NCBI RefSeq assembly: GCF_030915505.1
Contig: NZ_CP133265.1
Location: forward strand, 3,624,001-3,688,000
Length of the DNA stretch: 64,000 nucleotides
Direction: 5' to 3'
Source: Neobacillus sp. OS1-2
GTDB lineage: Bacteria > Bacillota > Bacilli > Bacillales > Cytobacillaceae
Shown: in pieces, positions 39,978-48,909 of the stretch
Position numbering within the stretch: position 1 is the stretch's first letter
Layout: each line of letters begins with the position of its first letter
Notes under the pieces: generated by a model
The model's input: the letters and a program-made list of their open reading frames with translations, nothing else
Database searches by the model: none
What the model was told of the DNA's origin: nothing
Position numbers and translations under genes: made by a program

Positions 39978-41063
39978 ATGAAAAAGCGTAAAATTGGAAT
40001 GGCGCTTTCACTAGTTCTTGCTGCTGGGACACTTTTAGGTGCTTGTGGAAAAAGTGATGACACAAGTAAAGAAGAAACAACTAAAGGCGGAGACAAAGAA
40101 AAAGCTTTCTCTGTAGCAATGGTAACTGATGTCGGCGGTGTTGATGACAAATCATTTAACCAATCTGCATGGGAAGGTCTTCAAGCTTTTGGTAAGGACA
40201 ATGACCTTACAAAAGGAAAAGGCGGATTTGATTACCTTCAATCAAAATCAGATGCTGATTACTCTACAAACTTAAATAAACTAGCTCGTGAAGATTTTGA
40301 CTTAGTTTTCGGAATTGGCTTCTTAATGCAAGCAGCAGTGGAAGAAATTGCAAAGCAACAAAAAGATTCTAACTTTGCCATTATTGATGCAGAAGTTAAA
40401 CAACCGAACGTTGCAAGTGTTCTTTTTAAAGAGCAAGAGGCTGCATTCCTTGCAGGTGTAGCAGCGGCGCTTCAAACTAAATCCAATCACATCGGCTTCA
40501 TCGGTGGAATGGAAATCCCTGTTATTGAACGCTTTGAAACTGGTTTCTTAGCAGGTGTTAAAGCTGCAAAGCCTGAAGCAAAAGTAGATGTTCAATATTC
40601 AGGTGCTTTTGATAAAGCTGAACTAGGTCAATCAATTGCTTCTAAAATGTATTCTTCTGGCGCTGATGTTGTATTCCACGCTGCTGGTGGTACAGGTGTG
40701 GGATTGTTCAAAGAAGCGAATGACTTAAAGAAAAAAGATCCGTCACGTGAAATTTGGGCAATCGGTGTTGATAGTGACCAAGCAAACATGGGTCCAGATA
40801 TCGTTCTTACATCTGCTCTTAAACGTGTTGATAATGCGGTTAAAGACCTTTCTAAGAAAGCAATGGATGGTAATTTCCCTGGTGGAGAGGTTGCCCTTTA
40901 CGGTTTACATGAAGATGGAGTTGGTTTAGCTCCAATCAATGCCAAAGCTGATCAAAAAGATGCGATTGATACCGCTGTAAAAGAATGGATCGAAAAGATT
41001 AAATCAGGTTCTGTAAAAGTTCCAGGAACCCGTGATGAATTAAAAACATTTAGTGTAAAATAA
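39978..41063 (+). CDS. nupN: BMP-family nucleoside-binding lipoprotein (NupN-like)
   Basis: A 361-residue solute-binding lipoprotein. The signal peptide ends in a lipobox LGAC with Cys at about residue 23, then a Ser/Asp/Lys/Glu-rich linker. The rest is a basic membrane protein (BMP/PnrA) domain, with [19 protein letters not shown] near its start and [12 protein letters not shown]. Such proteins bind purine nucleosides. It is first of a four-gene ABC importer; a 10-base hairpin after the gene may raise its level relative to the membrane parts. Confidence 0.92.
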   Translation: MKKRKIGMALSLVLAAGTLLGACGKSDDTSKEETTKGGDKEKAFSVAMVTDVGGVDDKSFNQSAWEGLQAFGKDNDLTKGKGGFDYLQSKSDADYSTNLNKLAREDFDLVFGIGFLMQAAVEEIAKQQKDSNFAIIDAEVKQPNVASVLFKEQEAAFLAGVAAALQTKSNHIGFIGGMEIPVIERFETGFLAGVKAAKPEAKVDVQYSGAFDKAELGQSIASKMYSSGADVVFHAAGGTGVGLFKEANDLKKKDPSREIWAIGVDSDQANMGPDIVLTSALKRVDNAVKDLSKKAMDGNFPGGEVALYGLHEDGVGLAPINAKADQKDAIDTAVKEWIEKIKSGSVKVPGTRDELKTFSVK

Positions 41064-41072
41064 TGTTTGATT

Positions 41073-41110
41073 AGGAATAAGCGTGGACATTACATTACCC
41101 GCTTATTCCT
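41073..41110 (+). repeat. Stable intercistronic hairpin after nupN
   Basis: AGGAATAAGC (41073-41082) and GCTTATTCCT (41101-41110) form a perfect 10-base stem with no strong T run. Such hairpins protect upstream binding-protein mRNA in ABC operons; that role here is inference. Confidence 0.55.
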
Positions 41111-41171
41111 TCTTAATGAATTCCTAACTGAAGTGTAGAATTTTCATTCTACTTTTCATTTAAGATTTCAG

Positions 41172-41217
41172 TAGGGGGATTATCCCTATTTTTTAAAAAA
41201 TTGAAAAGGTCTGACCT
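41172..41217 (+). promoter_or_regulatory. Weak terminator and palindrome before nupO
   Basis: TAGGG / CCCTA (41172-41188) is followed by TTTTTT and could be a partial terminator. Immediately after it lies the palindrome AGGTC-T-GACCT (41207-41217), related to the repeat before gntR. Confidence 0.4.
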
Positions 41218-41271
41218 CTTACTACTTCTGGTCAAAATTTCCTTTTATCTTTTAACAGGGAGTGAGAAAAA

Positions 41272-42807
41272 ATGGATTACGTTATTGAGATGCTCAACAT
41301 TCGTAAAGAATTTGGCGGTTTCGTTGCGAATGATAACATTACCCTTCAGCTTAAAAAAGGGGAGATTCATGCTTTACTCGGAGAAAATGGCGCAGGTAAA
41401 TCGACACTAATGAATGTCCTCTTTGGTTTATATCAGCCAGAACAAGGGGAAATCCGTGTAAAAGGCCAGCCAGTAAATATTACAAACCCAAATATTGCAA
41501 ATGATTTAGGGATTGGAATGGTGCACCAGCACTTTATGTTAGTTGATACTTTTTCTGTTACAGAAAATATCATTTTAGGTCGCGAAATAACAACGGGTGG
41601 CCGCATTGATATTAAAAAGGCAGAAAAAGAGGTTCGTGAGATTTCTGAACGCTATGGTCTATCTGTAGACCCGCAGGCAAAAATCTCTGATATAACTGTC
41701 GGTATGCAGCAAAGGGTTGAAATATTAAAAACACTTTATCGTGGTGCTGAAATTCTTATTTTCGATGAACCGACAGCTGTATTAACACCACAGGAAATCA
41801 AAGAACTTATTCAAATTATGAAAACACTTATTAAAGAAGGAAAATCCATTATTCTGATTACCCACAAGTTAAAAGAAATTATGGAAGTTGCCGATCGTTG
41901 TACGGTCATTCGAAAAGGTAAAGGCATCGGCACAGTAAATGTTAGTGAAACCAATCCCAACGAACTTGCAAGTTTAATGGTTGGTCGTGAAGTTGTTTTT
42001 AAAACAGAGAAAATAGAGGCATCACCTAAGCAGGATGTACTTGAAATCCAAGATTTGGTTGTGAAAGATTCCCGTGGAGTTACTGTTGTAAATGGTCTTA
42101 ATCTCTCGGTAAAAGCTGGAGAGATTGTTGGAATTGCCGGGGTTGATGGGAATGGACAATCCGAATTTATTGAAGCCATTACGGGTTTACGGAAATCAGA
42201 AAGTGGAAGCGTTAAAGTCAATGGAAAAGAATTGATCCATCTTACCCCAAGAAAAATCACCGAATCCGGTGTTGGCCATATTCCACAAGACCGTCATAAA
42301 CATGGTTTAGTGTTGAATTTTCCGATTGGAGAAAATATGGTTTTACAAAACTATTATAAAAAGCCATTTTCAAGCGGTGGGATCTTAAATTTTAAAGAAA
42401 TATATAAACAGGCTAAGAAACTAATTGGAGAGTTTGACGTTCGAACACCAAGCGAATTTACTTTGGCACGGGCTTTGTCGGGGGGGAATCAGCAAAAAGC
42501 AATTATTGGGCGTGAAGTTGATCGAAATCCTGATTTACTCATTGCAGCCCAGCCTACAAGGGGCTTGGACGTTGGAGCCATTGAATTTATTCATAAACGC
42601 CTAATAGAACAGCGTGATCATGGAAAAGCTGTCTTGTTGGTTTCATTTGAGCTAGATGAAATTATGAACGTTAGCGATAGGATTGCAGTTATTTACGAGG
42701 GGAAAATTGTTGCTGTAGTAAATCCAAAAGAAACCTTGGAGCAGGAGCTTGGATTGCTGATGGCCGGTTCGAATAGAAAGGAAGCGGGTGAAGGAACACA
42801 TGTCTAA
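41272..42807 (+). CDS. nupO: Nucleoside ABC transporter ATPase (NupO-like)
   Basis: A 511-residue protein with two fused ATPase domains, as in RbsA-type importers. Domain 1 has a full Walker A GENGAGKST (about 36-44) and IFDEPTAVLTP. Domain 2 has a degenerate Walker A, GVDGNGQSEF (about 288), lacking the Lys, but a clear LSGGNQQK signature (about 402). This asymmetry is normal for the family. The gene overlaps the nupP start by eight bases. Confidence 0.92.
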   Translation: MDYVIEMLNIRKEFGGFVANDNITLQLKKGEIHALLGENGAGKSTLMNVLFGLYQPEQGEIRVKGQPVNITNPNIANDLGIGMVHQHFMLVDTFSVTENIILGREITTGGRIDIKKAEKEVREISERYGLSVDPQAKISDITVGMQQRVEILKTLYRGAEILIFDEPTAVLTPQEIKELIQIMKTLIKEGKSIILITHKLKEIMEVADRCTVIRKGKGIGTVNVSETNPNELASLMVGREVVFKTEKIEASPKQDVLEIQDLVVKDSRGVTVVNGLNLSVKAGEIVGIAGVDGNGQSEFIEAITGLRKSESGSVKVNGKELIHLTPRKITESGVGHIPQDRHKHGLVLNFPIGENMVLQNYYKKPFSSGGILNFKEIYKQAKKLIGEFDVRTPSEFTLARALSGGNQQKAIIGREVDRNPDLLIAAQPTRGLDVGAIEFIHKRLIEQRDHGKAVLLVSFELDEIMNVSDRIAVIYEGKIVAVVNPKETLEQELGLLMAGSNRKEAGEGTHV

Positions 42808-43849
42808 ACGCTTAAAGGGTTTATTAACTCCCGTTATTGCCGTTTTGTTAGGAATTTTGGTTGGAACAATTATCATGTTAGTGAGTGGATATGATCCTGT
42901 TTCAGCCTTTTCAGCACTTTGGAATGGGGTATTTGGTGATATCTATTCTTTTGGTGAAGCAGTCAGACAGATTACTCCCTATATTTTAGCCGGATTAGCG
43001 GTTGCATTTGCTTTCCGTGTTGGCTTATTTAATATCGGGGTTGAAGGACAATTTATCGTTGGCTGGCTTGCTGCGGTATGGGTAGGGGTTGCTTTTGATC
43101 TTCCTCGTGCTATTCATTTACCACTAGCCATTCTCGCTGCGATGATTGCCGGTGCGCTTTGGGGGTTTATCCCTGGATTTTTAAAAGCACGTTTTCGCGT
43201 CCATGAAGTTATTGTAACAATTATGATGAACTATGTTGCCCTACATGTTACGAACTATATCATAAGAAACCTTTTAGCATCAAAAAGTGGCGATAAAACA
43301 GAAATGATCCACGAGTCAGCAACATTACGTTCAGAGTGGTTACAAAGCTTAACAGATTACTCTCGTCTTCATTGGGGGATCGTAATTGCTATTATTTGTT
43401 GTTTTATTATGTGGTTTTTACTTGAGAGAACAACTAGAGGGTTTGAATTAAGAGCTGTTGGGTTTAACCAGCATGCTGCACACTATTCGGGGATGAGCGT
43501 TAATAAAAACATCATACTATCTATGGTAATTTCCGGTGCATTTGCAGGTCTTGCAGGCTCAATGGAAGGATTAGGAACATTTGGTTATGCTGCTGTTAAA
43601 GGTGGATTTACCGGGGTTGGATTTGACGGGATCGCGGTTGCATTATTAGGCGGCAATACAGCTTTTGGTGTATTTTTATCTGCTATTCTATTCGGTGTAT
43701 TAAAAGTAGGCGCCTTGAACATGCCACTTGAATCTGGGGTTCCAAACGAGCTGGTTGATATCATCATAGCACTAATCGTTTTCTTCGTTGCCTCAAGTTA
43801 TATTATTAGAGTGTTACTTGATCGACTAAGTAAGAAGGAGGTGAAGTAA
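42800..43849 (+). CDS. nupP: Nucleoside ABC transporter permease 1 (NupP-like)
   Basis: A 349-residue integral membrane protein of the BPD_transp_2 family with about 8-10 hydrophobic segments. It begins MSKRLKGLLTPVIAVLLGI and contains the conserved FNIGVEGQFIVGW and GFELRAVGFNQHAA blocks. I choose ATG 42800 over GTG 42788 because GAAGG precedes it and it fits B. subtilis NupP. It partners with NupQ in the membrane. Confidence 0.92.
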   Translation: MSKRLKGLLTPVIAVLLGILVGTIIMLVSGYDPVSAFSALWNGVFGDIYSFGEAVRQITPYILAGLAVAFAFRVGLFNIGVEGQFIVGWLAAVWVGVAFDLPRAIHLPLAILAAMIAGALWGFIPGFLKARFRVHEVIVTIMMNYVALHVTNYIIRNLLASKSGDKTEMIHESATLRSEWLQSLTDYSRLHWGIVIAIICCFIMWFLLERTTRGFELRAVGFNQHAAHYSGMSVNKNIILSMVISGAFAGLAGSMEGLGTFGYAAVKGGFTGVGFDGIAVALLGGNTAFGVFLSAILFGVLKVGALNMPLESGVPNELVDIIIALIVFFVASSYIIRVLLDRLSKKEVK

Positions 43850-43850
43850 G

Positions 43851-44810
43851 TTGAGTTTAATGGACATCTTGATGATACTCGTTCCTTCCACATTATTATG
43901 GGCAGCTCCACTTGTCTTCACTGCATTAGGCGGTATTTTCTCGGAACGATCCGGTGTAGTAAACATTGGACTTGAAGGATTAATGGTTATTGGTGCATTT
44001 ACAGCCATTGTGTTTAACCTTACTTTTGTAACTACCTTTGGAAGTTTAACACCTTGGATTTCAATCTTAGTGGCAATGGTTGCAGGTGCTATTTTTTCCC
44101 TGTTACACGCAGTTGCCGCGATTACATTCCGTGCTGACCATACGGTTTCGGGTGTAGCGATTAACTTACTTGCAACAGGTTTAACCTTGTTCCTTGTTAA
44201 GTTAATCTATGATAAAGGTGAAACAGGTATTATCAGTAAAGGCTTTAGTAAAATCGATGTTCCTATCTTAAAAGATATTCCGATTATTGGTAAGATCTTT
44301 TTCCAAAACACATATTGGACATCATTCTTAGCTATTTTTGTTGCCATCATTGTTTGGTACGTGGTTTTCAAAACACCATTTGGTCTTCGTCTTCGATCAG
44401 TCGGAGAACACCCGATGGCCGCTGATACAATGGGAATTAACGTAACAAAAATGCGCTATTTAGGGGTAATCCTCTCTGGAGCCCTAGGGGGTATTGGCGG
44501 TGGAGTTTATGCCCAATCTATTACCTCTAACTTTAGCCACTCAACGATTAGTGGTCAAGGTTTCATGGCCTTAGCGGCTATGATTTTCGGAAAATGGCAC
44601 CCACTTGGTGCATTAGGTGCTGCCGTGTTCTTCGGTTTTGCCCAAAGTATTAGTATCATTGGTTCCAGTTTACCTTTCTTAAAGGGAATTCCGAACGTAT
44701 ATTTATTAATCGCTCCATATGTGTTAACCATCTTAGCCTTAACTGGCTTCATTGGACGTGCCGATGCTCCAAAAGCAAGTGGTACACACTACATCAAGGG
44801 TAATCGTTAA
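43851..44810 (+). CDS. nupQ: Nucleoside ABC transporter permease 2 (NupQ-like)
   Basis: A 319-residue membrane permease. The conserved FSERSGVVNIGLEGLMVIGA near the N-terminus parallels the NupP block, and GLRLRSVGEHPMAADTMGI is the cytoplasmic loop that contacts the ATPase. The TTG start at 43851 follows AAGGAGGTGA and begins one base after the nupP stop. A strong terminator ends the importer unit. Confidence 0.92.
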   Translation: MSLMDILMILVPSTLLWAAPLVFTALGGIFSERSGVVNIGLEGLMVIGAFTAIVFNLTFVTTFGSLTPWISILVAMVAGAIFSLLHAVAAITFRADHTVSGVAINLLATGLTLFLVKLIYDKGETGIISKGFSKIDVPILKDIPIIGKIFFQNTYWTSFLAIFVAIIVWYVVFKTPFGLRLRSVGEHPMAADTMGINVTKMRYLGVILSGALGGIGGGVYAQSITSNFSHSTISGQGFMALAAMIFGKWHPLGALGAAVFFGFAQSISIIGSSLPFLKGIPNVYLLIAPYVLTILALTGFIGRADAPKASGTHYIKGNR

Positions 44811-44821
44811 GTAGAAAGGCT

Positions 44822-44850
44822 CCAGGCATCCGTCTATCGTCGCCTGGGAC
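44822..44850 (+). repeat. Small GC-rich hairpin after nupQ
   Basis: CCAGGC and GCCTGG pair across a 14-base loop just after the nupQ stop. No T run follows. It is GC-richer than its surroundings; I do not recognise it. Confidence 0.35.
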
Positions 44851-44860
44851 CGGTCAAAAA

Positions 44861-44896
44861 AGGAACCTTCAGTTACTAAAACTGAAGGTTCTTTTG
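44861..44896 (+). terminator. Intrinsic terminator of the nup operon
   Basis: GAACCTTCAGTT (44863-44874) pairs perfectly with AACTGAAGGTTC (44880-44891), followed by TTTT. Confidence 0.88.
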
Positions 44897-44915
44897 GCAT
44901 TTTAATTGGTAATAC

Positions 44916-44945
44916 TTGTATTGTGCAAGCCTTTCAAATTATAGT
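44916..44945 (+). promoter_or_regulatory. Sigma-A promoter candidate for ymfF
   Basis: TTGTAT (44916-44921), 18-base spacer and TATAGT (44940-44945), about 95 bases upstream of ymfF. Confidence 0.5.
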
Positions 44946-45038
44946 TAAGAGTATAGCTTTTATTCTCAAGGAAAAGATATAAAGAAAAATGTCTACATAT
45001 GTTTAAGTAAGCCCTTTATCACATAAGGAGGAATGTTA

Positions 45039-46319
45039 ATGGATGCCACTTCGGAAAAAATAACAGAAATGAGCGGGTATAAACTTCATGTCATTACAAC
45101 AGAAAAATATAAAACGAATACAATAGTGTGGAGAATGAAAGCCCCTTTGACAAAAGCGGATGTAACAAAAAGAGCACTCCTTCCCCATGTATTACAAAGC
45201 AGCTCTGGTAAGTATCCAACCACAACAGCATTACGGTCTTATTTAGATGAGCTATATGGTGCGACATTTTTTGTTGATCTGGCCAAAAAAGGTGAATATC
45301 ACATTATGAGCTTCTCATTGGAAATTGCCAATGAAAAGTTTTTAAGCGATTCCAATCCGTTATTGAAAAAAGGCTTTGAATTATTGACAGAGATTCTAAC
45401 TAACCCCAATATTTCAGGAAATGCGTTTGATAGGGAAACAGTGGACAAAGAAAAACGGACACTTAAGTCGCGAATCCAATCGGTTTATGATGATAAAATG
45501 CGTTATTCCAATGTGCGCCTTTTAGAAGAAATGTGTAAAGGAGAACCCTATGCCCTCCAAGTAAACGGCGAAGCAGAGGGAGTTGAGACGATCACAGCGG
45601 AAAATTTATATGAATATTTCAAAAAGGCCTTTTTAGAGGATGAGATGGACCTTTATGTCATTGGTGATGTAAAAGAAGATGAAGTAAAAAAATTCGCAGA
45701 AGAGCTGCTTCACTTTGAAAGCCGGGAACCAAAACAATCAGAAGCAGCAAACGTTAATAAAAGAACAGAAGTAAACGAGGTAAAAGAAGAACAGGATGTA
45801 AAACAAGGGAAATTGAATATCGGGTATCGAACCAATATTATATACGGAGATTCCGATTACTTTGCGCTTCAAGTTTTTAATGGGATTTTTGGCGGTTTTT
45901 CACATTCCAAGCTATTTATCAATGTGCGGGAAAAAGCAAGCCTTGCCTATTACGCTGCGAGCCGTTTGGAAAGTCATAAAGGTTTAATGATGGTAATGTC
46001 AGGGATTGATCTAAAGAACTATGATCAAGCAGTAGGAATTATCCATGAGCAAATGGAAGCTATGAAAAAAGGCGATTTTACTGATCAGGAGTTAGCTCAA
46101 ACAAAGGCTGTGATTCAGAATCAAATAATGGAAACCGTTGATACGGCCAGAGGGTTAACTGAAATTCTTTATCATAATGTGGTTGCACATAGTGATATCA
46201 AACTTGAAAGCTGGATTTCTGAAATGCAAAAGGTGACAAAAGAAGAAATTATTGCTGTTGCCAATAAAATCAATCTTGATACTATTTATTTTTTAACAGG
46301 AACGGAGGCGGGCGAATAA
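45039..46319 (+). CDS. ymfF: YmfF, M16-family protein lacking the zinc motif
   Basis: A 426-residue member of the M16 (pitrilysin/MPP) superfamily. The expected HxxEH is absent: the corresponding region reads LPHVLQSSSGKYPTTTALRSYL. It therefore looks like the non-catalytic partner of the adjacent YmfH, much as MPP-alpha pairs with MPP-beta. The start is ATG 45039, 7 bases after TAAGGAGG; ATG 45033 is too close. The stop overlaps ymfH by one base (TAATG). Confidence 0.88.
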   Translation: MDATSEKITEMSGYKLHVITTEKYKTNTIVWRMKAPLTKADVTKRALLPHVLQSSSGKYPTTTALRSYLDELYGATFFVDLAKKGEYHIMSFSLEIANEKFLSDSNPLLKKGFELLTEILTNPNISGNAFDRETVDKEKRTLKSRIQSVYDDKMRYSNVRLLEEMCKGEPYALQVNGEAEGVETITAENLYEYFKKAFLEDEMDLYVIGDVKEDEVKKFAEELLHFESREPKQSEAANVNKRTEVNEVKEEQDVKQGKLNIGYRTNIIYGDSDYFALQVFNGIFGGFSHSKLFINVREKASLAYYAASRLESHKGLMMVMSGIDLKNYDQAVGIIHEQMEAMKKGDFTDQELAQTKAVIQNQIMETVDTARGLTEILYHNVVAHSDIKLESWISEMQKVTKEEIIAVANKINLDTIYFLTGTEAGE

Positions 46320-47611
46320 TGGAGAAAATTACGTTTGACCAGCTTCAAGAAGAGCTTTTTCATGAAAAAATGACAAATGGCCTGAATGTTTATATTTTAC
46401 CGAAAAAAGGATTCAATAAGACGTTTGCAACGTTTACGACTAAATATGGTTCAGTTGACAATACGTTTGTTCCGTTAGGAAAAGACGAATATGTTAAGGT
46501 ACCGGATGGAATTGCCCACTTTTTAGAGCATAAGCTTTTTGAGAAAGAGGATGGCGATGTGTTTCAGCAATTTAGCCGTCAAGGAGCATCTGCTAATGCC
46601 TTTACTTCCTTTACACGAACTGCCTATTTATTTTCAAGTACATCTGATGTAGAAAAAAATCTTGAAACCTTGATTGATTTTGTTCAAGAGCCTTATTTTT
46701 CTGAAAAAACGGTTGAAAAGGAAAAAGGCATTATCGGTCAGGAAATTACCATGTATGATGATAATCCTGATTGGCGGTTATACTTTGGTTTAATCCAAAA
46801 CTTATATCAAAATCATCCAGTTAAAATAGATATTGCCGGCACGATTGAATCCATTTCCCATATTACAAAGGATTGGCTTTATGAGTGTTACAATACCTTC
46901 TATCATCCGAGTAACATGCTATTATTTATTGTTGGCCCTGTAGATCCGGGTAAGATAATGACGCAAGTTCGAGAAAATCAATCGAAAAAAGAGTATAAAG
47001 CAATGCCTGAAATCCAACGGAAATTTGATACGGAACCAACACAAGCTGCTGAAAAGAAGCAAGTCTTGGAGATGAATGTGCAAACATCTAAATCCCTGCT
47101 TGGCATCAAAGCACTTCATGTCGATCAAACCGGTGAAGAATTACTGAAGAATGAGTTAACGATGAACGTGTTGCTTGATTTGTTGTTTGGAAAAAGCTCT
47201 GAAAATTATAATCGTCTCTACAGTGAAGGACTAATTGATGAAACCTTTTCATATGATTATACACAGGAACAAGGGTTTGGGTTTGCTATGGTTGGAGGAG
47301 ACACAGGAGAACCGGATAAACTTGCAGATGAGCTAGAAAAAATGCTCCTTGAGGCAAAAAAGAGCAACAGGTTTACCGAACAGCAATTGGAAAGAGCGAA
47401 AAGGAAAAAAATTGGTGCCTTTTTACGTTCGGTGAATTCGCCCGAATATATCGCTAATCAATTTACTCGTTATGCCTTTAATGAAATGAATCTTTTCGAT
47501 GTGGTTCCAACGCTAGAAAAAATCACATTAAATGATATTCAAGAATTAGCAGCGGAAGTCATCTCAGAGGAACGGTTCTCCGTTTGCCAAGTAATACCAA
47601 AGAAAAAATAG
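46319..47611 (+). CDS. ymfH: YmfH, M16-family zinc peptidase
   Basis: A 430-residue M16 peptidase with the inverted zinc motif HFLEH (about residues 65-69), followed by KLFEKEDGDVFQQFSRQGAS and the distal region QEITMYDDNPDW. It is coupled to ymfF by TAATG. The two probably form a heterodimer. The genes belong to the albE/albF-like pairs seen widely in Firmicutes; the substrate is unknown. Confidence 0.9.
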   Translation: MEKITFDQLQEELFHEKMTNGLNVYILPKKGFNKTFATFTTKYGSVDNTFVPLGKDEYVKVPDGIAHFLEHKLFEKEDGDVFQQFSRQGASANAFTSFTRTAYLFSSTSDVEKNLETLIDFVQEPYFSEKTVEKEKGIIGQEITMYDDNPDWRLYFGLIQNLYQNHPVKIDIAGTIESISHITKDWLYECYNTFYHPSNMLLFIVGPVDPGKIMTQVRENQSKKEYKAMPEIQRKFDTEPTQAAEKKQVLEMNVQTSKSLLGIKALHVDQTGEELLKNELTMNVLLDLLFGKSSENYNRLYSEGLIDETFSYDYTQEQGFGFAMVGGDTGEPDKLADELEKMLLEAKKSNRFTEQQLERAKRKKIGAFLRSVNSPEYIANQFTRYAFNEMNLFDVVPTLEKITLNDIQELAAEVISEERFSVCQVIPKKK

Positions 47612-47612
47612 G

Positions 47613-47648
47613 GTGAAGCGTCGTTATTCCGACGCTTCTTCTCTGTTT
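47613..47648 (+). terminator. Intrinsic terminator after ymfH
   Basis: GAAGCGTCG (47615-47623) pairs perfectly with CGACGCTTC (47630-47638), with a T-rich tail. Confidence 0.8.
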
Positions 47649-47679
47649 TATGTTTTAACTTAAAGAGAGAGTGATTCGA

Positions 47680-48402
47680 ATGAAAAAATATGCACTAATA
47701 ACGGGAGCAAGTGGTGGAATCGGTCAAGCGGTTGCGATAAATTTAGCTCAAAAGGGGTATTCCTTGTATTTACACTATAATAAAAATGAACAATCCATAA
47801 GGGGGTTATTGGACAAGCTGACACCGTTCGGCGAGGAATATATTCCTATTCAAGCGAATTTGGCAGATGCTGGGGGATATAAATCCATAGCACAGCACAT
47901 TTTTTCTTTAGATGCCATCATTCATTGCGGCGGCAACAGCCAATATGGTTTGTTCGTGGATGTGCAGCAGGAAGAAGTCGAGGCATTAATGAATGTCCAT
48001 GTCATTAACCCGTTACTGTTAACAAAAGAATTGCTTCCAAAATTATTAAGAAAAGGGTCTGGAAATGTTATAGTGATCACTTCTATTTGGGGACAAACCG
48101 GTGCAGCATGTGAAGTGGCTTATTCAGCGGCAAAAGGTGCACAACTAGCCTTTGTTAAAGCGCTAAGTAAAGAAGTGGCACTAAACGGAATTCGTGTTAA
48201 CGCGGTAGCCCCAGGGGCTGTAGCAACACCGATGATGGAAAGTTTTACACCTGAAGAATTGGAACAGATTACTTTTGAGATCCCGATGGGAAGACTAGGG
48301 CTGCCTGAAGAAATTGCGGGCAGTGTCGCCTTCTTGTTATCCGAAGATTCATCCTATATGACAGGTCAAGTTCTGGCAATAAATGGAGGATGGTATACGT
48401 AA
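47680..48402 (+). CDS. ymfI: YmfI, SDR reductase (elongation factor P 5-aminopentanone reductase)
   Basis: A 240-residue short-chain dehydrogenase/reductase. NADP motif TGASGGIGQAV is at about residues 8-18, and the catalytic tetrad includes Ser in VITSIWGQTG and YSAAK. VNAVAPGAVATPM follows. In B. subtilis YmfI reduces the 5-aminopentanone modification on EF-P; orthology here rests on sequence and the ymfH-ymfI-ymfJ order. I use ATG 47680; GTG 47671 falls in the ribosome binding site. Confidence 0.88.
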   Translation: MKKYALITGASGGIGQAVAINLAQKGYSLYLHYNKNEQSIRGLLDKLTPFGEEYIPIQANLADAGGYKSIAQHIFSLDAIIHCGGNSQYGLFVDVQQEEVEALMNVHVINPLLLTKELLPKLLRKGSGNVIVITSIWGQTGAACEVAYSAAKGAQLAFVKALSKEVALNGIRVNAVAPGAVATPMMESFTPEELEQITFEIPMGRLGLPEEIAGSVAFLLSEDSSYMTGQVLAINGGWYT

Positions 48403-48480
48403 TTTTCACAAATTATTCATGAATAGTTTAAGCCAAACCTTCGCAAAATAACCTTGTACTATTCTAAAGGAGGTAATATT

Positions 48481-48738
48481 ATGTCTGTTTTAGATAACTG
48501 GAAGCAGTGGGAAGACTTCTTAGCGGATCGTCTTCATCATGCACAAAATGAAGGTATGAGTGAAGGGGCAGTTAGTAACCTTGCATTTCAAATTGGTGAT
48601 TATTTAGCGAACCAGGTCGAGCCGAAAAATGAGCAAGAGAGAATTCTTTCGGATCTTTGGTCTGTTGCTGATAAACAAGAACAGCAAGCCATTGCCAATA
48701 TAATGGTAAAACTGATATCAAATAACGGAAGCCGCTAA
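48481..48738 (+). CDS. ymfJ: YmfJ, DUF3243 family protein
   Basis: An 85-residue, mostly helical protein starting MSVLDNWKQWEDFLADRLHH. The ATG follows AAAGGAGGTAATATT, a strong ribosome binding site; the in-frame ATG at 48454 precedes it. It matches the DUF3243 family encoded between ymfI and ymfK in Bacillus. Function unknown. Confidence 0.88.
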   Translation: MSVLDNWKQWEDFLADRLHHAQNEGMSEGAVSNLAFQIGDYLANQVEPKNEQERILSDLWSVADKQEQQAIANIMVKLISNNGSR

Positions 48739-48739
48739 A

Positions 48740-48775
48740 AAGAGAGTGGAGCCCTTGGGTTCCTCTCTCTTTTTA
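48740..48775 (+). terminator. Intrinsic terminator after ymfJ
   Basis: AAGAGAG...GGAGCCC pairs imperfectly with GGGTTCCTCTCTCTT, then TTT. Confidence 0.7.
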
Positions 48776-48909
48776 CTGTCAAGTATAAAATATAGATAAA
48801 TAAGTCATTCTCTTTGTTTTTTCTTTCATCTTCCATCAAAATCATTTATTATAGGGGATAGATAAAGGAAATGAAAAAATTGTCGAAACTTCTTTTGGGG
48901 GTTTTTATC

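Noticed and set aside
41272..42807. Degenerate second Walker A in the importer ATPase as a defect
   Set aside because: Loss of the Lys in the second domain is normal for RbsA/BMP-type fused ATPases.
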